A stretch of 54,546 nucleotides of DNA, taken from positions 1 to 54,546 of the forward strand of contig CAZYCA010000014.1 of assembly GCA_964645405.1 (NCBI GenBank), written 5' to 3'. The position numbers and the translations under genes are program-made. Shown one piece after another: positions 8,374 to 16,425 of the stretch; the stretch's first letter is position 1, and every line of letters begins with the position of its first letter. The notes beneath the pieces were generated by a model. The model was not told where the DNA came from and searched no databases. It saw nothing but the letters and a program-made list of their open reading frames with translations. This DNA is from JAMWDF01 sp964645405. Its GTDB lineage: Bacteria; Ratteibacteria; UBA8468; B48-G9; DSTR01.

Positions 8374-9120
8374 ATGGATAAAGAAAGACTGAGAGAAATC
8401 CTCAGCCAGTTCCGGAAAGGCAAGCTTTCCACAGAAGAAGTAATAGAGGAATTGAAGTTTTTCCCTTACCAGAACCTGGGCTGGGCAAAAATTGATACCC
8501 ACCGCTGCTTAAGGCTTGGTTTTCCGGAAGTTGTTTATGGCCCCGGGAAAACGCTGGAACAACTGCTGGTTATTGTCAGGAGGATGAGGGAAAACTACCG
8601 TCAGTTTCTTATTACCAGGCTGGAACCAGAAATTGCGGCCAGAATAAAGAAAGAATTTCCTGACCTCTGCTATTTCCCTGATGCCAGGCTTGTCTGTTTG
8701 CGCCAGCCCAGACCTGAAGGGAAAAATTATGTAGCTGTCCTGTGTGCGGGAACTGCTGACATACCAGTAGCCGAAGAAGCAGCCTTAACCTGCGAGATTT
8801 TAGGGACAAAAGTCAGAAGAATCCGGGATGTAGGTGTTGCGGGGTTACACCGGTTACTGGAACATTTAAGGGTTTTAAACCGTGCCAGTTGTATTATTGT
8901 GGTTGCAGGTATGGAGGGAGCCTTACCCAGTGTGGTGGCTGGTCTGGTGAGGCAACTGGTAGTCGCAGTACCAAGCTCGGTAGGCTATGGGGCTGGCTTG
9001 AAGGGAATAACAGCTCTTCTTGCCATGCTGAATAGTTGCAGTCCCAATGTGGTAGTGGTCAATATTGATAATGGTTTTGGGGCTGGCTTTGTGGCTCATC
9101 TTGTCACCACCAGAAGGTAA
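8374..9120 (+). CDS. larB: LarB, nickel pincer cofactor biosynthesis (248 aa)
   Basis: Matches the LarB family (AIR-carboxylase/PurE-like), which carboxylates and hydrolyses nicotinic acid adenine dinucleotide in the first step of nickel-pincer nucleotide synthesis for lactate racemase and related epimerases. Visible family features: the N-terminal helix LxxFRKGKLSTEEVIEEL, YGPGKTLEQL, the PurE-like core VAVLCAGTADIPVAEEA, and the C-terminal stretch NIDNGFGAGFVAH. An upstream in-frame ATG exists at 8323 but lies inside htpX; the ATG at 8374 gives the normal length and begins 4 bases after the htpX stop. No larC or larE is present in the window, so the pathway must be completed elsewhere. Confidence 0.9.
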   Translation: MDKERLREILSQFRKGKLSTEEVIEELKFFPYQNLGWAKIDTHRCLRLGFPEVVYGPGKTLEQLLVIVRRMRENYRQFLITRLEPEIAARIKKEFPDLCYFPDARLVCLRQPRPEGKNYVAVLCAGTADIPVAEEAALTCEILGTKVRRIRDVGVAGLHRLLEHLRVLNRASCIIVVAGMEGALPSVVAGLVRQLVVAVPSSVGYGAGLKGITALLAMLNSCSPNVVVVNIDNGFGAGFVAHLVTTRR

Positions 9121-9253
9121 AACTTCAGTAGTGGCAAATTGAAGAAGGCTGAATTTCGCTGAGACTGGATATTCACCTGTGTTTTTGATGCTTTTTCTTT
9201 TTCCTTCCTGTTTTATCTCCCCTTATCCTAACTTTTTTTGTTTTGGTTCCTTG

Positions 9254-9322
9254 CTCCTGTCTTCTCCCCCTCTTTACGAAAGAGGGGAATAGAAAAGAGA
9301 AAAAAGGCGGAGACTACAGGAG
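9254..9322. other. Nested inverted repeat between convergent genes
   Basis: The 207-base gap between larB (+) and the translin-like gene (-) holds a perfect inner hairpin (9267-9275 with 9279-9287, arms CCCCTCTTT/AAAGAGGGG, loop ACG). An imperfect outer inverted repeat (9254-9267 with 9309-9322, CTCCTGT/ACAGGAG core) surrounds it. Neither side has a clean U-tract directly after the inner stem, so it is at best an atypical bidirectional terminator. Nothing else is seen in the gap. Confidence 0.4.
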
Positions 9323-9327
9323 AACTT

Positions 9328-9945
9328 TTATTTCTTTCTGGCAAAAAGTGAAGCTAATGTGACCTCAGAGCGGGTTTTTTCCAGAATGCTGCGAACGTAA
9401 TCAACCTGGCGTCTGAGGTTGGCTGTGAGGCTCTCACTGAAGGAAAAGTTAATCAGGAAAGAATAAATTGTGTCCATTAATGTTAGGTAGTATTCCCACT
9501 GGAAATGCTTTGTTTTTCTCAGTCCGTCCAGAATAAAACGTCTTAACTCACCGGTACTTTCTGCCAGTCCATGCAAATAACTGATAGAATCAAAACCAAA
9601 TTCTTCCGGTTCTGGAAATTTTTTTTTCCTGATACAATGGAGAAAAACAACTGCTTCCACCACCTCTTTTTCTGCGTTGTGCAGGAAACCGGCAAAGGCA
9701 ATTTCAGGATAATTTTTCAGTCTGCTTCTGGTATCTGTCAGGAGAGACAAAGTTTCCCTGATAGTGTTTTCCGCAGCAGAAATTTCACCCTGGTGGATGT
9801 ACTGAATAGCTCTGGCAGCCTGTCGGGTTAGTTGCCGGCAGTCTTTCAGGGCTTTTTCTCTGACAGCATCCTTTTTTTCTAACTCAGCTGTGAGGCTACG
9901 GATTAACCTTCTTATCACTGCCGAAATTTTTCCGTTTCTTTTCAT
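9328..9945 (-). CDS. Translin-superfamily protein (archaeal type, 205 aa)
   Basis: An all-helical protein whose motifs match translin/TRAX. FAGFLHNAEKEVVEAVVF (85-101) carries the ExxE pair (Glu94, Glu97) at the position of the acidic catalytic residues of TRAX. YLHGLAESTGELRR (123-136) is the hallmark translin stretch, and LRRQVDYVRSILEK (177-190) is the C-terminal helix. Translins bind single-stranded RNA and DNA as oligomers; with TRAX, or as archaeal homomers, they act as ribonucleases (C3PO). The start at 9945 gives the normal family length and overlaps the upstream NYN-nuclease gene by 50 bases; a GTG ten codons in is an alternative. A translin gene is unusual in a bacterium. The pairing with an NYN nuclease suggests RNA processing or decay. 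Confidence 0.75.
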   Translation of the reverse strand: MKRNGKISAVIRRLIRSLTAELEKKDAVREKALKDCRQLTRQAARAIQYIHQGEISAAENTIRETLSLLTDTRSRLKNYPEIAFAGFLHNAEKEVVEAVVFLHCIRKKKFPEPEEFGFDSISYLHGLAESTGELRRFILDGLRKTKHFQWEYYLTLMDTIYSFLINFSFSESLTANLRRQVDYVRSILEKTRSEVTLASLFARKK

Positions 9946-10426
9946 AATAGTCCTGTAGCTCCTTTTCTATCTTCAGGGCTTTCTGAAAACAAATCTCTTT
10001 CTCTGCCTTTTTAGTTGTTTTTACCGGTTTTGGTGGTACCAGAAGATTCATAAAATCAGAGACGGAAAGGATGCTGGCTCCAAGTATAATGGCTGTAGAT
10101 TGAACTTCTCTATCATCAGAAATGACCACTGTTTTCTGCCGGGTAGAAGTTTTCTCTAAAAGAAGACGAATCTTCTCGTCAGCAGTTATGGAACCGGAAA
10201 AAAAGGTACTTATTCCTGGCTGGTGGTTAAAAAGAAAAGGGTGCCCGTCAAGGACAACGGTAAAATGGGTATCAGGATGTCTTCTCCAGTAGGCTGTTAA
10301 AATTCTTAAAAGAGAGGAAACAGCCCAATCAATTCCCTGTCTTTCTTCTCCTTTCAGAAAAGAACTTTTGATAAGATTAAACCCATCAATGACATAGATG
10401 GTCTTTTTACCTTGCTGGACAACCAT
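9896..10426 (-). CDS. YacP-like NYN-domain (PIN-fold) nuclease (176 aa)
   Basis: Matches the YacP/Rae1 type of NYN domain. IYVIDGFNLI (10-19) gives the first acidic residue (Asp14) and Asn17; VVLDGHP holds Asp60; ADEKIRLLL (82-90) holds Asp83 and Glu84; VVISDDREV (100-108) holds Asp104 and Asp105. These are the acidic positions expected of an active metal-dependent PIN-fold ribonuclease. B. subtilis Rae1 (YacP) cuts mRNA on the ribosome. The C-terminus (about 135-176) is a lysine-rich helix, likely for nucleic-acid contact. The ATG sits one base after the glnA stop (TAAaATG) with no clear Shine-Dalgarno, so translation is probably coupled to glnA. It overlaps the downstream translin-like gene by 50 bases. 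Confidence 0.82.
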   Translation of the reverse strand: MVVQQGKKTIYVIDGFNLIKSSFLKGEERQGIDWAVSSLLRILTAYWRRHPDTHFTVVLDGHPFLFNHQPGISTFFSGSITADEKIRLLLEKTSTRQKTVVISDDREVQSTAIILGASILSVSDFMNLLVPPKPVKTTKKAEKEICFQKALKIEKELQDYYEKKRKNFGSDKKVNP

Positions 10427-10427
10427 T

Positions 10428-11738
10428 TTACAGGACTGGCAGATATTCTTTCATTTCCCAGCTGGTTACCTGGGTCCGGTACATATCCCACTCAATTTTC
10501 TTGTTTTCTATAAACTTGGAGAAAACATGTTCACCCAGAGCGTTCCTGACCAGCTGGCTCTTTTCTGTTTCCATAATGGCTTCAATGAGACTACCAGGAA
10601 GAAGCTGGATTTTTTTCCTCTTCCTTTCTTTTTCCTCCATACGGTAAATGTCTTCTTCAATGGCTGGCGGTATCGTTAGATTCTGTTTAATACCTTCAAA
10701 ACCAGCTGCCAGAATCACGGTTAAAGCCAGGTAATGATTACATGCCGGGTCAGGACTGCGTAACTCAATCCGGCTGGCTTTTTCCTTCCCGGGCTTATAG
10801 ATAGGAATTCTGATTAAGGCAGAACGGTTTTTTCTTCCCCAGGAAACATAAACCGGAGCCTCATAACCCGGGACAAGCCTTTTGTAAGAGTTTACCCACT
10901 GGTTACAGATAGAAGTAATCTCCCTGATGTGTTTCAGCAGCCCAGCCACATAGGCTTTAGCCGTGGGGGAGAGATAAGTCGGGTCATGGCTATCGTAGAA
11001 AGCATTGGTTTGTCCCCGGAAAAGAGACTGGTGAATATGCAGACCGGAGCCATTCAAACCAAAAATAGGTTTGGGCATAAACGTGGCGTAAACTCCGGCT
11101 CTGGCTGCTACCTGTTTGATAAGAACCTTTAAAGTCATCATTTTGTCAGCCATCCGTAATGCCTCATCGTATCTCAAGTCTATCTCATGCTGGCTGGGAG
11201 AAACTTCATGGTGGCCGGCTTCCACTTTCACTCCCATGGTTTCACACAGTTGCATAGTTTGCCGACGTAACTGGCTTCCGAGGTCCTGAGGAATGAAATC
11301 AAAATACCCCCCGTTATCAATAGTTTCCGGGTTTTCTGAGGAGCGGAAGTAAAAATATTCCACCTCCGGACCGATATTGAAGGTATATCCTTCTTCAGCG
11401 ATCTTTTTCAGATACCGTTTTAAGATGTAGCGGCTATCACCTTCGTAAGGTGGACCTTCTGGCAGGTGGATGTCACAGAAAAAACGTGCTGTCTTTTCCT
11501 CCACTAAAGGTAATATCTGATATGTTTCCGGGTCGGGTTTAGCAATCAAATCGCTTTCAAAAATGCGCGCGAAGCCCTCCACTGAGGAACCATCAAATCC
11601 AATACCTTCCGTAAAGGCTTTTTCAATTTCTTCTACAGGAATAGTAAAAGTTTTCAGTTGCCCCAGGATATCTACAAACCATAGTTCTACATATTTAACC
11701 CTGTCCTGGTGCAGTTTTTTCAAGGCCGCTTCCACCAT
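10428..11738 (-). CDS. glnA: Glutamine synthetase type I-alpha (436 aa)
   Basis: Makes glutamine from glutamate, ammonia and ATP. Seen: FxDILGQLK near the N-terminus, GIGFDGSSVEGF, the metal-site motifs GPEVEYF and GHHEVSPSQHEIDL, NGSGLHIHQSL (ATP site), and RNRSALIRIP-like KNRSALIRI. The C-terminal region (IYRMEEKERKRKKIQLLPGSL) is of the GSI-alpha form and lacks the Tyr-containing adenylylation loop of GSI-beta, so control by feedback or by a PII-type partner is more likely than by adenylylation. An ORF with an earlier start reaches 11816, but the ATG at 11738 has an excellent Shine-Dalgarno (AAGGAGG, 8 bases upstream) and gives the normal length. That start lies 44 bases inside the 3' end of ileS. 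Confidence 0.96.
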   Translation of the reverse strand: MVEAALKKLHQDRVKYVELWFVDILGQLKTFTIPVEEIEKAFTEGIGFDGSSVEGFARIFESDLIAKPDPETYQILPLVEEKTARFFCDIHLPEGPPYEGDSRYILKRYLKKIAEEGYTFNIGPEVEYFYFRSSENPETIDNGGYFDFIPQDLGSQLRRQTMQLCETMGVKVEAGHHEVSPSQHEIDLRYDEALRMADKMMTLKVLIKQVAARAGVYATFMPKPIFGLNGSGLHIHQSLFRGQTNAFYDSHDPTYLSPTAKAYVAGLLKHIREITSICNQWVNSYKRLVPGYEAPVYVSWGRKNRSALIRIPIYKPGKEKASRIELRSPDPACNHYLALTVILAAGFEGIKQNLTIPPAIEEDIYRMEEKERKRKKIQLLPGSLIEAIMETEKSQLVRNALGEHVFSKFIENKKIEWDMYRTQVTSWEMKEYLPVL

Positions 11739-14484
11739 GGACCCTCCTTCCGCACCCTTTTGCGGTAAGTACCTGGACACATTTGGAACATAATTCCGGG
11801 AAATCACTCCTTTCACCTACGCTGGGGTGGTAAATCCAGCACCGCTGGCATTTCGGGTAAGGAGATTTCTCAATATCAATCTGCAGTTCGTCCTGGCTTT
11901 TATCCAGTGTTACCTCCGAGACCAGTAGCAAACACGATAACTGAGGAAAACCGGTTAAAAAATCCACCCATTCTTTGCTGGCTTTTACCCTGACTGAGGC
12001 AGCTAAACTGCTGCCGATGATTTTTTCCTGTCTTTTTTCCTCAATCTTTTTCAAAACCTGTTTCCGGAAGACAAAAAACTTTTCCCACCGCTGCAACAAT
12101 TGCTTATCAGGTTCTTTTTTTTCCGGCCAGTCCTCCAGAAAAATACTTTCCTTTTCCCGGCACGGCAGACACTGGTAAGCCTCTTCAGCTGTGAAAGAAA
12201 GAATAGGTGCCAGAAGTTTCAGTAATGTATTCAGGATATTCCATAAGGCTGTCCGGGCAGCCCGCCGCTCTATGGAATCCCGAAAGTAGGTGTAAAGGCG
12301 GTCTTTAAGATAATCCAGGTAGAAGGAAGAGAGGTCCAGGTTACAGAAGTCGTAAATAAGTTCATAAACCTGATAAAAAAGAAACTGCTCATAGGCAGTC
12401 GTTACCTCCTGGACCAGTTGTTGCAACTTATTTAGTGCCCAGCGGTCCACCTCCAGAAGCTGGTGATAGGGGATTTGTTCTTCCGGAGAGAAATCATACA
12501 GATTGCCTAAAAGGAAACGGATGGTATTGCGAATGGTCCGGTAAACTGTGACAAGATTTTTCAGGATGCTTTCAGAAATACGGATGTCCTGCTGATAATT
12601 TTCTGAGGCTGTCCAGAGCCTTAAAATCTCTGCCCCGTGGGTTTTTATCACCTGTTCTGGAGTGATGATATTGCCCAGGGATTTAGACATCTTACGCCCC
12701 TCTGCATCCACAACAAAGCCGTGGGTGACAACTACGCGGAAGGGAGCCTTTCCGGTGAGAGCACAGGAGGTAATCAGGGAAGTTTGAAACCAGCCCCGGT
12801 GCTGGTCACTGCCTTCCAGGTAAACATCTGCTGGCCAGGAGAGCTCTTTCCTGGTGGCAAGGACAGCAAGATGACTTACACCGGAATCAAACCAGACATC
12901 AAGAATATCTTTTTCTTTCTCAAATTTTTTACCACCGCAATGGGGACAGGAGAAATTTTCTGGTAAAAGTTCTTCAGGGGTTTTCTCTATCCAGATGTCA
13001 GAACCGTGTTGACGAAAAGCATTCTCTACCTGGCTGATTGTTTCCGGAGTGATTATTTCCCGGTGACAGGAAAGGCAGTAGAAAATTGGTAAGGGCACAC
13101 CCCAGAGTCTCTGTCGGGATAAGCACCAGTCAGGGCGCTGCTGGACCATGGACTGGATACGGTTGGCACCTTCAGCAGGAATCCACTGGCATGTTTTGAT
13201 GGCTTGCTGGAGTTTTTCTCTGAGTTTTTGATAATCAATCCTGAGAAACCATTGTTTGGTGCTGCGGAAAATAACCGGCTGTTTGCAACGCCAGCAATGG
13301 GGATAGGAATGAACAATTTCTTCCTGATGGAAAAGTATGCCCAGTTTGTCCAGATATTCAATTATCAGGGGATTGGCCTGGAAAACCTGGATTCCCTTCC
13401 ACCGGGGTACCTCATCCGTGAAACATCCCCTGTTATCTACCGGGGAGAAAATATTTAAGCCGTAACGTTGACCGGTGTAGTAATCTTCCAGGCCATGCCC
13501 TGGTGCCGTATGGACACAGCCAGTACCCTCTGTTGTGGAGACATAAGAAGCTTCTACTACAGGCAGTTTTTCCCCGGTGAGGGGATTAACATAATGCCAG
13601 CCCAGAAGTTCTTTCCCGGAAAAAGTTCTGATAATTTTTCCGCTCAAGTTTCTTTTCGCCAGAACAGTTTGCCACAGAGATTCAGCCAGGATAAAACGAC
13701 CGGAAGATACTTCTACCAGGACGTATTTTTCCTCCGGGCTAATGGCAATAGCTTTGTTAGCCGGGAGTGTCCAGGGTGTTGTGGTCCAGATGAGGAAGGA
13801 AGTTTTTTGACCTATTCTTCTGGTTTCTTCCTCAGCCAGAGGAAAAGCCACATAGATGGAGACAGAGCTGTCATTTTCATATTCAATCTCTGCTTCTGCC
13901 AGCGCAGTTTCACAGGTGAGACACCAGTGAATGGGCTTGTAATCCTGGTAGATATAACCAGAAAGGGCAAGTTTTCCAAAGGCTGAGATGATAGTGGCTT
14001 CGTATTCAGGTGAAAGTGTGAGATAGGGATTTTCCCATTCTCCCAAAACACCCAATCTTTTGAATTCCTCACGCTGAATGGCAGCAAATTTCCTGGCAAA
14101 AGAAGCAGCCTGTTTTCTGAATTCTAAAGGGTGGACAGCCTTTTTATTTATCTTCAGCTCTTTCAGAACCTGGTGTTCAATAGGCATCCCGTGGCAGTCC
14201 CAGCCAGGAACATAAGGAGATAAAAAACCCTGCATACTCTTCTGTTTGACTACAATATCCTTAAGAATTTTATTAAGGGCTGTACCCAGATGGATATGTC
14301 CGTTGGCATAAGGTGGTCCGTCATGGAGGATAAAACGGGTTCTACCCAGGTTTTTTTCCTGAATTTTTTTGTAGATTTGCTGCTTCTGCCAGAAACTCAG
14401 GTACTGACTTTCTCTCCGGCTCCAGTCTGCCTTCATAGGAAAACTGGTTCTGGGAAGAAGCACTGTCTCGGTATAATCAGCCAT
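11695..14484 (-). CDS. ileS: Isoleucyl-tRNA synthetase (929 aa)
   Basis: Class I aminoacyl-tRNA synthetase charging tRNA-Ile. The HIGH-type motif is HLGT within NGHIHLGTALNKILKD (about 61-76). KMSKS is KMSKSLGN near residue 599. The editing domain lies between them (GTTPWTLP-like TTTPWTLPANKA, and GTGCVHTAPGHG). The C-terminal zinc knuckle CQRCWIYHP...CSKC is intact. Length matches bacterial-type enzymes with this zinc tail. After the zinc knuckle the protein continues for about 20 residues (AKGCGRRVHGG and on) that overlap the start of glnA and carry its ribosome binding site, so this tail is probably dispensable. First gene of the ileS-glnA-NYN-translin run. Confidence 0.97.
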   Translation of the reverse strand: MADYTETVLLPRTSFPMKADWSRRESQYLSFWQKQQIYKKIQEKNLGRTRFILHDGPPYANGHIHLGTALNKILKDIVVKQKSMQGFLSPYVPGWDCHGMPIEHQVLKELKINKKAVHPLEFRKQAASFARKFAAIQREEFKRLGVLGEWENPYLTLSPEYEATIISAFGKLALSGYIYQDYKPIHWCLTCETALAEAEIEYENDSSVSIYVAFPLAEEETRRIGQKTSFLIWTTTPWTLPANKAIAISPEEKYVLVEVSSGRFILAESLWQTVLAKRNLSGKIIRTFSGKELLGWHYVNPLTGEKLPVVEASYVSTTEGTGCVHTAPGHGLEDYYTGQRYGLNIFSPVDNRGCFTDEVPRWKGIQVFQANPLIIEYLDKLGILFHQEEIVHSYPHCWRCKQPVIFRSTKQWFLRIDYQKLREKLQQAIKTCQWIPAEGANRIQSMVQQRPDWCLSRQRLWGVPLPIFYCLSCHREIITPETISQVENAFRQHGSDIWIEKTPEELLPENFSCPHCGGKKFEKEKDILDVWFDSGVSHLAVLATRKELSWPADVYLEGSDQHRGWFQTSLITSCALTGKAPFRVVVTHGFVVDAEGRKMSKSLGNIITPEQVIKTHGAEILRLWTASENYQQDIRISESILKNLVTVYRTIRNTIRFLLGNLYDFSPEEQIPYHQLLEVDRWALNKLQQLVQEVTTAYEQFLFYQVYELIYDFCNLDLSSFYLDYLKDRLYTYFRDSIERRAARTALWNILNTLLKLLAPILSFTAEEAYQCLPCREKESIFLEDWPEKKEPDKQLLQRWEKFFVFRKQVLKKIEEKRQEKIIGSSLAASVRVKASKEWVDFLTGFPQLSCLLLVSEVTLDKSQDELQIDIEKSPYPKCQRCWIYHPSVGERSDFPELCSKCVQVLTAKGCGRRVHGGSGLEKTAPGQG

Positions 14485-14551
14485 GGTTGCTATCCTTTTT
14501 GTCTATCGGGTAAAATGCTTTATACTAATGGTATTTTATCATAAGTTGATT

Positions 14552-14580
14552 TTGACAGAAAAAAGACTTCACATTAAAAT
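14552..14580 (+). promoter_or_regulatory. Sigma70-type promoter for the ferredoxin gene
   Basis: A perfect -35 (TTGACA, 14552-14557) and TAAAAT at 14575-14580 (five of six consensus bases) with a 17-base spacer, in the divergent gap between ileS and the ferredoxin gene. Confidence 0.72.
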
Positions 14581-14584
14581 TGCT

Positions 14585-14604
14585 GCCATAAGTTTTTTTA
14601 TGGC
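14585..14604 (+). promoter_or_regulatory. Palindrome over the ferredoxin transcription start (possible operator)
   Basis: Perfect inverted repeat GCCATAA (14585-14591), 6-base centre, TTATGGC (14598-14604). It begins 5 bases after the -10 box, so the predicted start point falls inside it. That position suits a repressor operator; as RNA it would be a weak 7-bp hairpin. There is no U-tract, so it is not a terminator. Confidence 0.45.
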
Positions 14605-14639
14605 AAAATACAGTGTTACGGAGAGAAGGAGGAGAAAAG

Positions 14640-14828
14640 ATGAAGGTAAAAGTGGATGAGAATCTTTGCACCGGTTGCGGTATCTGTGTTGATGCCTGTC
14701 CGGAAGTATTTGAAATGGGGGAAACAACCACAGTGGTCAAAGTGGACGTAGTCCCGAAGGAGATTGAGGATAAGGTAAGGGAGGCAGCCGAGGGCTGCCC
14801 GGTGGAAGCGATTATAATTGAAGAATAA
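14640..14828 (+). CDS. Single-cluster [4Fe-4S] ferredoxin (62 aa)
   Basis: A small electron carrier of the monocluster type. Cys10-x2-Cys13-x2-Cys16-x3-Cys20-Pro binds one [4Fe-4S] cluster with the last three of the usual set; the remaining distal cysteine, Cys53 in EGCPVEAI, is the single C-terminal one of this class. Overall: CTGCGICVDACPEVF then GCPVEAI. The ATG at 14640 has a strong Shine-Dalgarno (AGAAGGAGG) directly upstream; an in-frame ATG at 14613 would add nine residues but has no such site. The gene has its own promoter and a palindrome at the predicted start point. It is followed 12 bases later by an L,D-transpeptidase gene with which it has no evident functional link. Confidence 0.93.
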   Translation: MKVKVDENLCTGCGICVDACPEVFEMGETTTVVKVDVVPKEIEDKVREAAEGCPVEAIIIEE

Positions 14829-14840
14829 CTGTTCTGTCTG

Positions 14841-16394
14841 ATGCGAAATGCACTGGCAGTAGCCGGGGCAGTGGTTGCTATTTCCGGACTGATAGCCGGG
14901 GTTCTGGTGTACTGGAGAAGCGACCCGGTCAGGAAAGCTGCCTGGCACCTGAAACAGGCAGCAAAAAACTACCGGCTGGCTCTGAAGCAATCCCCGGAGG
15001 ACCAAAAGCTTCTCAACCGGTACAGGCAGCTTCTGGAATTCTCTCATAGTCCAGAGGAAGCCAGGCTACAGCTGGCAGGATTTTATGAAGAACAGGGCTG
15101 CGGGCTGGATTTTAATCCGGCTCTGGCTGAACTCAATCCTGACCAGCGGCTGAAAATGGGTCAGTACCTGCGAAAAAGATTACAGGAGGGTATTCCCCCA
15201 GAAGAACGCGCCTTGCTTTCTTTGCTTCTGGCGAAACTGTACCCACAGGATGCTAATCTCTGGTTGGTTGTCGGCAAGCTTTATCTTGGTCTGGGGCAAA
15301 CAGAGAAGGCTGCCTTGCTTCTGGAGAAAACGCTAAATACAGGTTGTAGAGAACCAGAAGTTTACACTTATCTAACAGCTGCTTACCGGGACCTTGGCCG
15401 GTGGCAGGAGGCGGAGAAATTTGCCCGGGAAGGACTGGCTGCTTACGATGACCTTAATCTGCATAAAGTTCTTCTCAGTGTCTACCAGAGGCAGGGACGG
15501 GCTGACCTGGCAAGAGAGGAAGAAACCAGAATAAAGACGCTTCTGGCTAAACTGGAACTCCCCCGGGCACCAGAGGTTCTGAAAAAAGAAGAAAAATTAC
15601 CGGTTGAATCTTCAGGTCTTAAACCTTATATCTTTCTTGTAGTTTCCAAGAAACACCAAATTCTTTCTGTCTGTCGGTATGATGGTGCCAGAGCGGAAGT
15701 TATTAAGACTTATTCCTGTACCACCGGGAAAAACAGTGGTCAAAAGGAGAAACCTGGTGATGGCCGTACCCCGGAAGGAGCTTTTCTTCTGACAGAAAAG
15801 ATTGATGGGAGGTCACTGCCAGCCAGGTACGGTCTGGGAGCCTACACCCTTGATTTCCCCACTGCTATTGACCGTATGGCTGGTCGTTCCGGTAACGGTA
15901 TCTGGCTGCACGGCACACCCATGGAAAGACCGCCTTATAACAGCGAAGGCTGTGTAGTGCTGAATGATAAAGATCTGGCGGAAGTCAGTAATTTTGTTGA
16001 GCCTAAAAGAACCTTTGTTTATATTGCGGAGACACCTGAAGTGGTTAACCTGTGTGAGGTTATGAAAACAATCCAGGAGTGGAAAAAATCCTGGGAAAGC
16101 CTGAAGACTGAGGATTATCTTGCCTGGTACGATGACAGATTTTCCACGGGTAACAAAGACAAATCAGCCTGGGCTGCTTATAAGAGGAAGGTCAACCAGT
16201 CTAAAAAATATGTGAAAATTTCCATAGAAAATCTTCAACTTATACCTTACGGTCAGACCCCGTTTGGAGAAGTGGCAGTGGCTTTCTTCCAGCAGATTTA
16301 TGAATCCAACAACCTGAGAAGCAAAGCGTGGAAAAAATTGTACCTGGTAAAACGGGAAAAAGGGTGGAGGATTTTGTCTGAGACAACCCTTTAA
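14841..16394 (+). CDS. L,D-transpeptidase (YkuD) with TPR region (517 aa)
   Basis: Cross-links or anchors to peptidoglycan through a catalytic cysteine. Residues 1-25 form a membrane anchor (ALAVAGAVVAISGLIAGVLVYW), residues about 30-235 are TPR-like helices (LWLVVGKLYLGLGQTEKAALL), and about 255-395 is the YkuD domain. The active-site signature is IWLHGTPMERPPYNSEGCVV, with His at about 357 and catalytic Cys at about 371. The last 110 residues (EWKKSWESLKTEDYLAWYDD to the end) resemble an NTF2/SnoaL-like domain often found at the end of such enzymes. The protein should face the periplasm, held by its N-terminus. It precedes a secreted carboxypeptidase by 31 bases, which together points to cell-wall remodelling. 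Confidence 0.88.
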   Translation: MRNALAVAGAVVAISGLIAGVLVYWRSDPVRKAAWHLKQAAKNYRLALKQSPEDQKLLNRYRQLLEFSHSPEEARLQLAGFYEEQGCGLDFNPALAELNPDQRLKMGQYLRKRLQEGIPPEERALLSLLLAKLYPQDANLWLVVGKLYLGLGQTEKAALLLEKTLNTGCREPEVYTYLTAAYRDLGRWQEAEKFAREGLAAYDDLNLHKVLLSVYQRQGRADLAREEETRIKTLLAKLELPRAPEVLKKEEKLPVESSGLKPYIFLVVSKKHQILSVCRYDGARAEVIKTYSCTTGKNSGQKEKPGDGRTPEGAFLLTEKIDGRSLPARYGLGAYTLDFPTAIDRMAGRSGNGIWLHGTPMERPPYNSEGCVVLNDKDLAEVSNFVEPKRTFVYIAETPEVVNLCEVMKTIQEWKKSWESLKTEDYLAWYDDRFSTGNKDKSAWAAYKRKVNQSKKYVKISIENLQLIPYGQTPFGEVAVAFFQQIYESNNLRSKAWKKLYLVKREKGWRILSETTL

Positions 16395-16425
16395 AGGATA
16401 CTTTCGCCTCACGGAAAGCAGAACC

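Noticed and set aside
13468..13986. 172-codon plus-strand ORF
   Set aside because: Antisense shadow of ileS with no recognisable protein features.
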